DNA from: Croceifilum oryzae
GTDB taxonomy: Bacteria; Bacillota; Bacilli; Thermoactinomycetales; Thermoactinomycetaceae
Assembly (NCBI RefSeq): GCF_030814315.1
Contig: NZ_JAUSUV010000004.1
Span: 62,001 to 126,000 of the forward strand
DNA: 64,000 nucleotides
Direction of reading: 5' to 3'
Part shown: positions 58,549 through 64,000 of the stretch, piece after piece
Numbering within the stretch: position 1 is the stretch's first letter
Layout of the letters: each line of letters begins with the position of its first letter
Notes under the pieces: generated by a model
Databases searched by the model: none
The model's input: only the letters and a program-made list of their open reading frames with translations
What the model was told of the DNA's origin: nothing
Position numbers and translations under genes: made by a program

Positions 58549-59109
58549 ATGGTAGATATGGAGCAGCAAACATCACCGCAACAAACCTCAAGTCAGTTCG
58601 AAAGTAGAAGAAAAAAACATGCTCGAAAGATAAAAAAGAAACCAGTTCCTTGGTTCGGGTGGTTGGGTGTAACGCTTGTGGCTTTGGCTATTCCAGTTGG
58701 TTTCTATGCTTTCAAGGGCAGTTCATCTAGTCAAGTGACTACTTCCAAACCTGTCCAGACTGAAACGGAAGCAGGTAAAAGCAATCCGAGTAGACCAAAA
58801 ATAGAATTACAACCTCATTCTGAAGGAAAAGATGCTGGTGATCAATATCGATTAGGTAATGTAAGCAAAGTTGAGGTTTCTCTCTCAACCAAAAGTAATG
58901 CTTCTTTTAAGGTGTATCGTGGTTCATCGAAAGGTACATTGTTAAAAGAGGGAAAACTTGTAGCAAACAATGTAGAAAAGATAGAAGATACGAAAGAATT
59001 GTATGTAACTATGGACAAGCCTGATCAAGTTCAATTAAAAGTAAATGGAGTTCAAATTGATACATCCAATACGAAAAGCGCGCAATCATATCGATTTTTT
59101 CTTAGTTGA
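58549..59109 (+). CDS. Membrane protein resembling the outer half of RodZ
   Basis: A 186-residue protein: a short, strongly basic cytoplasmic part (RRKKHARKIKKK), a membrane segment at 35-55, a serine/threonine spacer, and a C-terminal beta-rich domain (about 100-186; KVEVSLSTKSNASFKVYRGSS, then KVNGVQIDT) that resembles the DUF4115 outer domain of RodZ. There is no HTH. Start uncertain: the ATG at 58549 lies just after GGAGCT; one at 58516 has no ribosome-binding site. TATACT at 58501 could be its -10. I do not recognise a named family. Confidence 0.65.
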   Translation: MVDMEQQTSPQQTSSQFESRRKKHARKIKKKPVPWFGWLGVTLVALAIPVGFYAFKGSSSSQVTTSKPVQTETEAGKSNPSRPKIELQPHSEGKDAGDQYRLGNVSKVEVSLSTKSNASFKVYRGSSKGTLLKEGKLVANNVEKIEDTKELYVTMDKPDQVQLKVNGVQIDTSNTKSAQSYRFFLS

Positions 59110-59150
59110 ATAAAGATTCGTAAAAAGAAGAGCTTTTTATGGGCAAGCTT

Positions 59151-59180
59151 TTGACACCTTACTTTTGCATAGTTTATACT
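59151..59180 (+). promoter_or_regulatory. Sigma-A promoter of pgsA
   Basis: Perfect TTGACA, an 18-base spacer, TATACT. It leaves a leader of about 165 bases before pgsA. Confidence 0.85.
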
Positions 59181-59231
59181 TACGGAAGGATTATCTGCTA
59201 TCTACTACATACTTGGAAGAATTGATCACAC

Positions 59232-59345
59232 ATGAAATACATACCTGCGTATCATTCAGTCGCAATCCTGTTCGTTTCTTCCACACAAGGGATCATTGAG
59301 AGGATTTCCTCCAAGAACCAAATCAATGGATTGTCCAGGAGGTAG
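59232..59345 (+). CDS. Candidate 37-residue leader peptide before pgsA
   Basis: An ATG-initiated frame beginning MKYIPAYHSVAILFVSS and ending in Arg-Arg-stop, where the two arginine codons are the AGGAGG of pgsA. The stop lies 6 bases before the pgsA GTG. Only a weak GGAAG (13 bases away) precedes the ATG. Translation of this frame would cover the pgsA ribosome-binding site. It may be a chance frame; no homologue is known to me. Confidence 0.35.
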   Translation: MKYIPAYHSVAILFVSSTQGIIERISSKNQINGLSRR

Positions 59346-59351
59346 ATCACA

Positions 59352-59945
59352 GTGAACGTAGCCAATAAGATAACAATGGCACGTATTTTTCTTGTTCCCG
59401 TGGTCATGATCTTTTTACTTGTTCGTTTTGATCTTGGATCGATACAATTTGGTCAAGTCACGATAACAGTGAGTGAATTGATTGCGACATTGGTATTTGT
59501 TCTAGCGGCTGTTACAGATGGTTTAGATGGCTATATAGCTCGAAAGAATAAAATAGTAACCAATCTCGGGAAATTTCTTGATCCTCTAGCAGATAAACTA
59601 TTAATTACCGCCGCACTCATTTCACTCGTAGAGATGAATCGATTAGAGGCATGGATGGCTATTGTCATTATTAGTCGAGAGTTTGCTGTTACAGGATTGC
59701 GTTTAATTGGAGCAGTAGAAGGGAAAGTTATCGCTGCTAGCGCATTGGGGAAAGCGAAGACCATCATTCAAATCGTGGCAATCGTGGCACTGATGTTAAA
59801 CAATATTCCGTTTGCTGAGTATTCTATTCCGTTTGCCTTTATAGCGAAATGGCTGGCAGTGATGATTACAGTTATATCAGGAGTCGATTATTTCTATAAA
59901 AATAGGAAATTTGTTTCACTTACCACTTCAAACTCGAAACAGTAA
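59352..59945 (+). CDS. pgsA: CDP-diacylglycerol-glycerol-3-phosphate 3-phosphatidyltransferase
   Basis: A 197-residue membrane enzyme making phosphatidylglycerol phosphate from CDP-diacylglycerol. The CDP-alcohol phosphatidyltransferase motif is intact: Asp56-Gly57, Asp59-Gly60, Ala63-Arg64, Gly73, Asp77 and Asp81. About five membrane segments. The GTG start follows AGGAGG. It stands between the rodZ region and cinA, the conserved Bacillales order. Confidence 0.96.
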   Translation: MNVANKITMARIFLVPVVMIFLLVRFDLGSIQFGQVTITVSELIATLVFVLAAVTDGLDGYIARKNKIVTNLGKFLDPLADKLLITAALISLVEMNRLEAWMAIVIISREFAVTGLRLIGAVEGKVIAASALGKAKTIIQIVAIVALMLNNIPFAEYSIPFAFIAKWLAVMITVISGVDYFYKNRKFVSLTTSNSKQ

Positions 59946-59960
59946 AGAGGAGACTCGCTC

Positions 59961-61202
59961 ATGAAGGCGGAAGTCATTACCGTTGGAACAGAATTGTTAA
60001 TGGGATATACCGTAGATACCCATTCTAACTTTCTATCACAGGAATGTTCCGTATTGGGGATACCGGTTCATTTCCATACTTCAGTAGATGATGATCGTGA
60101 TCGACTGTACCAAACATTTCAACTTGCCCAGTCTCGTTCTGAGTTAGTCATTGTTTGTGGTGGGCTAGGTCCAACGCTAGACGATTTGACAAAGGAAACA
60201 TTGGCTGAGTTTCTAGGTGTTGAGTTGGTCCAAGATCAAGAGGCGTTTGAAGCATTGCAGTCTGCGTTTGCTGGTCGCTCAATCCCCATGACAGAGAACA
60301 ACTTGAAACAAACATATGCATTTCCGAATGGGACTGTTTTTTTAAACTCTAGAGGTACTGCTCCAGGTCTTGCTGTTACTTCAAAAGGGGTTACGTATAT
60401 TCTTTTGCCAGGTCCTCCAGGTGAAATGCGCCCTATGTTTGAAGGACAGATTCGTGAATTTATTCTTTCCCTCATCCCAAATCGAAGAGTTATTGTATCT
60501 CATCCGCTTTCGTTTTTTGGAATTGGAGAATCTTTATTAGAAGACCAACTAAAGGATTTGATCCAATCAGAAACATCTGCATCTATCGCGACATATGCTG
60601 AAGAAGCGGGAGTTGTTTTGCGAATTACAGTAGAGGCCGAGTCAACGAGAGAGGCGAAGGCAAAAATCGAACTGATTCGACAAGAAATCCTCCATCGTGT
60701 AGGAGATTTTTGTTTTAGTGAGAAAAAAGAGACTTTGGAAGAAGTAGTTTTATCTATTATGCAGGAGCGGGAGCAGACCGTATCGATGGCAGAGAGTTGT
60801 ACGGGCGGCCTCCTTACTTATCTACTAACCACTATACCTGGCTCCAGTCAAGCTGTGCTTGGCGGTGTCGTTACGTATACCAATGAAGTCAAAGAGTATA
60901 TGACGAAGGTTTCAGCAGATACGCTTCAAAAATACGGTGCGATTAGTAGAGAAACAGCGATTGAGATGGCAGAGCACACAAGGGATCAATTCCAGAGTGA
61001 TTTTGCCATCAGCGTGACAGGACTTGCGGGGCCAACGCCTGCGGAAGGAAAACCAGTTGGAGAGGTTTGGATTGCGATTGCTGAGAAAAATGGTAAGACT
61101 GAGGTCTATCGTCATATGATTAGAGGGCAACGCAAACGAGTGCAGTTACTAGCAGCAAAATATGCTCTATTCCATCTATGGCAGAGATTAAAAAAAGGGT
61201 GA
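59961..61202 (+). CDS. cinA: Competence/damage-inducible protein CinA
   Basis: A 413-residue protein with an N-terminal MoCF/COG1058 domain (VGTELLMGYTVDTHSNFL, CGGLGPTLDDLTKE) and a C-terminal CinA nicotinamide nucleotide amidase domain (SMAESCTGGLLTYLLT, SVTGLAGP). Members process oxidised pyridine nucleotides and are often linked to recA. Here two genes are placed between cinA and recA. The start follows AAGAGGAG. Confidence 0.96.
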   Translation: MKAEVITVGTELLMGYTVDTHSNFLSQECSVLGIPVHFHTSVDDDRDRLYQTFQLAQSRSELVIVCGGLGPTLDDLTKETLAEFLGVELVQDQEAFEALQSAFAGRSIPMTENNLKQTYAFPNGTVFLNSRGTAPGLAVTSKGVTYILLPGPPGEMRPMFEGQIREFILSLIPNRRVIVSHPLSFFGIGESLLEDQLKDLIQSETSASIATYAEEAGVVLRITVEAESTREAKAKIELIRQEILHRVGDFCFSEKKETLEEVVLSIMQEREQTVSMAESCTGGLLTYLLTTIPGSSQAVLGGVVTYTNEVKEYMTKVSADTLQKYGAISRETAIEMAEHTRDQFQSDFAISVTGLAGPTPAEGKPVGEVWIAIAEKNGKTEVYRHMIRGQRKRVQLLAAKYALFHLWQRLKKG

Positions 61203-61211
61203 TTTTACAAC

Positions 61212-62831
61212 ATGACGAAGAGTTTTGATGAATTTGGATTACAGCCAGATATTTTAAAAGGAATTTACGATATTGGCTTTGAAGAGCCGTCTCCGATTCA
61301 AATCGAATGTATTCCCGCTGTATTACGTGGGGAAGATGTGATCGGTCAGGCACAGACTGGAACTGGTAAAACTGCGGCTTTTGGGATTCCGATATTAGAT
61401 CGAATTCAAACGCAAGTGAATCAAGTGCAGAGCATTATCCTTACCCCTACTCGGGAATTAGCGATTCAGGTGTCAGAAGAATTACGGCGTATCGGTCGGC
61501 CAGGTCGGATTAAAACACTTCCAATCTATGGTGGACAATCTATCGGACGACAAGTAAAAGCATTGGAGCAAGGCGTTCATGTCGTCATTGGTACTCCAGG
61601 AAGACTACTAGATCATTTGCGTCGTGGAACACTCAAGGTGGACGCAATTGAGGTGATTGTACTAGATGAAGCAGATGAGATGCTAGATATGGGTTTCATC
61701 GAGGATATTGAATCGGTGTTACGATTTGTACCGACAGATCGCCAGCTTCTCCTCTTCTCAGCTACGATGCCTCCTGCTATTCGTCAGTTAGCAAATAAGT
61801 ATATGCGCAAGCCACGGTATATTACGATTAATCGGGGCGATGTGAGTGTACCTATGATCAAGCAAGTATACTATCGGGTACTTGAGAATCATAAAATAGA
61901 CGCGCTTTGTCGAATTTTAGATAGTGAGGAAGTAAATTTAGGAATTGTCTTCTGTCGCACGAAAAAAGGCGTAGATGAGCTAGCAGAAGCACTTCAGGCA
62001 CGTGGCTATCTATCTGGAGGGCTACATGGAGATCTCCAACAATACCAACGGGATCGTGTGATGAGCGCTTTCCGTAATAGTGAGATTGAATTACTTGTTG
62101 CTACCGATGTAGCTGCACGTGGAATTGATGTGGGCAGTGTAACTCACGTGATTAACTTTGACATTCCGCAAGATGTAGAGAGCTATGTACACCGAATTGG
62201 TCGTACGGGCCGTGCAGGTCGCGCGGGTGTTGCTTTAACTCTCGTAACCCCACGTGAGATGAAGCAATTACGTACGATTGAAGAGGAAACGGGTAACCGT
62301 TTGAAATCAAAAGAGCTTCCTACTCTAGAAGAGATTGCTACCAAACAACAACAGACTTGGATGACCCAAATCGGAGAAGTGATCCAAGCGGAGACAGATC
62401 TTAGCCTATTCGAAGAGATGTTAGGGCAATTGAGAGAGAAGTACTCCGCAGAGAAGGTAGCAGCAGCTGCGCTTTATCTGTCCTTCTCAGAGAGATTCTC
62501 CAAAGGTCCTGATGCAGGGTACAATTTTGGAGAAACGGGCGCGTCACCAGGTATGGTTCGGTTCTTTATCAATGTGGGACGTAATGTAAATATGCGTCCG
62601 CAAGAGTTGGCACAAGCTATTGCGGATCATGCAGGAATTGCCTTACGCCAGGTTGGACGAATTAATATCTATGACCGCTTCTCATTCGTAGAAGTGCCAG
62701 AAGATGTAGCTCCATTTGTTTATGAAGCACTTCGTCAATCTAAAATCAACGGTGCGCGTGTCAATATGGAACCTGCTCGTCCGCGTACGAGTACTCCCCC
62801 TACTACACGTACAGCCCCGCCTAGAGGATAA
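61212..62831 (+). CDS. DEAD-box RNA helicase with DbpA-type RNA-binding domain
   Basis: A 539-residue helicase. The Q motif (FEEPSPIQ), motif I AQTGTGKT (47-54), LDEADEM, SAT, and the C-terminal ATDVAARGIDVG and HRIGRTGRAGR are all present. A DbpA-like RNA-binding domain follows at about 445-520, then a short arginine/proline/threonine tail. The core is closest in pattern to CshA. It probably works in RNA remodelling such as ribosome assembly or mRNA decay. It starts 9 bp after cinA, so it is co-transcribed. It is not normally found between cinA and recA. Confidence 0.93.
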   Translation: MTKSFDEFGLQPDILKGIYDIGFEEPSPIQIECIPAVLRGEDVIGQAQTGTGKTAAFGIPILDRIQTQVNQVQSIILTPTRELAIQVSEELRRIGRPGRIKTLPIYGGQSIGRQVKALEQGVHVVIGTPGRLLDHLRRGTLKVDAIEVIVLDEADEMLDMGFIEDIESVLRFVPTDRQLLLFSATMPPAIRQLANKYMRKPRYITINRGDVSVPMIKQVYYRVLENHKIDALCRILDSEEVNLGIVFCRTKKGVDELAEALQARGYLSGGLHGDLQQYQRDRVMSAFRNSEIELLVATDVAARGIDVGSVTHVINFDIPQDVESYVHRIGRTGRAGRAGVALTLVTPREMKQLRTIEEETGNRLKSKELPTLEEIATKQQQTWMTQIGEVIQAETDLSLFEEMLGQLREKYSAEKVAAAALYLSFSERFSKGPDAGYNFGETGASPGMVRFFINVGRNVNMRPQELAQAIADHAGIALRQVGRINIYDRFSFVEVPEDVAPFVYEALRQSKINGARVNMEPARPRTSTPPTTRTAPPRG

Positions 62832-62835
62832 GCAT

Positions 62836-62870
62836 AAAAAAGAACCATCCAAATAAGATGGTTCTTTTTT
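62836..62870. terminator. Bidirectional terminator between convergent genes
   Basis: Perfect 14-bp stem AAAAAAGAACCATC/GATGGTTCTTTTTT with a 7-base loop. It serves the helicase gene and, on the other strand, the SufT-like gene. Confidence 0.95.
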
Positions 62871-62906
62871 ATGGGTGAATATGGCATTTTTGATGAATCG
62901 CAACGC

Positions 62907-63221
62907 CTAGTCTGCAATCCCAAGAGCAATCTTTGCATAGCGAGACATGCGGCTTTTGTCCCAAGGAGGATCATAGACGATGTTTACTTCTACATCTTGG
63001 ACATTGTTGACTTTCATAACTGCTTCGGTGACCATGCCGTGGATAGTGGCAGAGAGAGGGCATCCCATTGCAGTTAGTGTCATCGTGACGGTAACTTTTT
63101 GTTTGTCATCGATGTCCAGATTGTAGATCAGTCCGAGATTTACGATGTCGATATGAAGCTCTGGATCGAGTACGTTTTCTAATTCATCCAAAATGGCTTC
63201 TTTCATTGCGTCTTGATTCAA
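62907..63221 (-). CDS. MIP18/SufT-like metal-sulfur cluster assembly protein
   Basis: A 104-residue DUF59 (MIP18) protein. DPELHIDIVNLGLIYNLDI, TLTAMGCPL (with the conserved cysteine) and VYDPPWDKSRMS are the family motifs. The closest relative I recall is B. subtilis YitW. Members take part in Fe-S cluster assembly or carriage. The start is TTG 7 bases after GGGAGGC on the minus strand; longer frames to 63263 lack support. It is transcribed divergently from recA. Confidence 0.9.
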   Translation of the reverse strand: MNQDAMKEAILDELENVLDPELHIDIVNLGLIYNLDIDDKQKVTVTMTLTAMGCPLSATIHGMVTEAVMKVNNVQDVEVNIVYDPPWDKSRMSRYAKIALGIAD

Positions 63222-63292
63222 GATAATAGCCTCCCATGCGATGTCGGTTTTTCCTTCTACCAATGTACCATAGCCAAACAGAAAACAAAAAA

Positions 63293-63306
63293 CGAATGGA
63301 TGTTCG
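63293..63306. promoter_or_regulatory. LexA (SOS) box before recA
   Basis: CGAATGGATGTTCG differs at one base from the Bacillus LexA consensus CGAACnnnnGTTCG. It ends 10 bases before the recA -35 box. Confidence 0.82.
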
Positions 63307-63316
63307 TAAAATAGTA

Positions 63317-63345
63317 TTGGCAGTAAATGAAAAACAAGGTATGAT
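63317..63345 (+). promoter_or_regulatory. Sigma-A promoter of recA
   Basis: TTGGCA, a 17-base spacer, TATGAT. Confidence 0.8.
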
Positions 63346-63382
63346 AATACTAGTACATAAATGGACTAGAGGAGTGGGTGCA

Positions 63383-64000
63383 TTGTCAGATCGTCGTCAG
63401 GCTTTAGAAATCGCACTTAGACAAATTGAAAAACAATTCGGAAAAGGTTCCGTTATGCGCATGGGTGAAGAATCAGTTCCCCAAGTGGAGACAGCTTCAA
63501 CTGGAGCCCTCGCATTAGATATTGCACTGGGAATTGGTGGATTCCCTCGTGGAAGAATTATTGAAGTATACGGCCCAGAATCTTCAGGTAAGACGACGGT
63601 TGCTTTGCACGCGATTGCAGAAGTACAGAAAATGGGTGGACAAGCTGCATTTATTGACGCGGAACATGCACTAGATCCAGCTTATGCTCAAAAGCTAGGT
63701 GTAAATATTTCTGAGATGCTCTTATCTCAACCAGATACAGGGGAGCAAGCTTTGGAAATTGCGGAAGCGCTCGTTCGTAGTGGAGCTGTCGACGTGATTG
63801 TAATCGACTCCGTAGCAGCACTGGTTCCGAAGGCAGAGATTGAAGGGGAGATGGGAGATTCTCATGTAGGTCTTCAAGCTCGGTTGATGTCACAAGCACT
63901 TCGTAAACTTTCTGGAGCGATTAATAAATCGAAGACCATCGCGATCTTTATTAACCAGATTCGTGAAAAAGTAGGAGTTATGTTTGGAAATCCTGAGGTT
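63383..64000 (+). CDS. recA: Recombinase RecA, N-terminal part
   Basis: The first 206 residues of RecA, cut by the window edge. RecA forms filaments on single-stranded DNA for recombination and SOS induction. It begins [25 protein letters not shown]; Walker A is GPESSGKT (64-71), followed by [13 protein letters not shown] and [20 protein letters not shown]. The start is TTG after GAGGAGTGGG. The LexA box and promoter upstream indicate SOS control. Confidence 0.97.
   Translation, partial: MSDRRQALEIALRQIEKQFGKGSVMRMGEESVPQVETASTGALALDIALGIGGFPRGRIIEVYGPESSGKTTVALHAIAEVQKMGGQAAFIDAEHALDPAYAQKLGVNISEMLLSQPDTGEQALEIAEALVRSGAVDVIVIDSVAALVPKAEIEGEMGDSHVGLQARLMSQALRKLSGAINKSKTIAIFINQIREKVGVMFGNPEV

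Noticed and set aside
62871-63077. Short plus-strand frame between the helicase gene and recA
   Set aside because: It is antisense to the conserved SufT-like gene and has no supporting signals.

Overview
This window is a chromosomal core segment of an endospore-forming, low-to-moderate GC Firmicute. Nearly every gene is on the + strand, and the order closely follows the Bacillus subtilis sucC-to-recA region. Sporulation genes (dpaA, dpaB, spoIIIE, ymxH, a Spo0E-like gene) place it among spore formers. The flagellar/chemotaxis block, codY and xerC are missing between trmFO and rpsB, and polC is missing after proS. That pattern would fit a non-motile Bacillales lineage such as the Thermoactinomycetaceae, but the family assignment is an inference.

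Layout. 1-8.3 kb: end of sucC, then sucD, dprA, topA, trmFO, hslV, hslU (TCA cycle, DNA uptake, topology, tRNA modification, proteolysis). 8.3-17.3 kb: rpsB, tsf, pyrH, frr, uppS, cdsA, dxr, rseP, proS (translation factors, UMP kinase, isoprenoid and lipid synthesis, intramembrane proteolysis). 17.3-18.7 kb: a frameshifted CPBP-type membrane protease gene and a GNAT acetyltransferase, where polC lies in B. subtilis. 18.7-26.8 kb: the rimP-nusA-rnpM-ylxQ-infB-rbfA-nrnA-truB-ribF operon, with a promoter and a hairpin leader. 26.8-32.5 kb: rpsO, pnp, ylxY, mlpA, dut and a Spo0E-like gene. 32.6-37.9 kb: ymxH, dpaA, dpaB, then asd, dapG, dapA, which link lysine/DAP synthesis to spore dipicolinate. 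38.0-39.7 kb: RNase J. 39.7-42.1 kb: an accessory island with a lipase, a lipoprotein and a divergent PadR regulator. 42.2-46.0 kb: tepA, ylzJ, a 430-bp structured gene-free spacer, spoIIIE. 46.1-50.9 kb: a nucleoside-type ABC importer (ATPase, two permeases, BMP lipoprotein). 51.0-55.7 kb: the M16 pair ymfF/ymfH, ymfI, ymfJ, ymfK. 55.8-59.1 kb: two RodZ-type HTH membrane proteins and a third membrane protein resembling only the outer half of RodZ. 59.1-64 kb: pgsA, cinA, a DEAD-box helicase, a convergent MIP18/SufT-like gene, and the start of recA behind a LexA box.

Most operon boundaries are marked by clear intrinsic terminators and sigma-A promoters. TTG starts are common (sucD, rimP, rnpM, rbfA, the Spo0E-like gene, rnj, padR, recA), and I reset several starts to fit Shine-Dalgarno spacing. 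The least ordinary features are the RodZ trio; the structured spacer before spoIIIE and the hairpin motif it shares with the trmFO-hslV gap; the 13-copy 24-bp repeat inside infB; a probable sigma-K/sigma-E promoter in front of the lipase; and a candidate 37-codon leader ORF overlapping the pgsA ribosome-binding site. I found no insertion sequence, prophage, CRISPR array, tRNA or rRNA.
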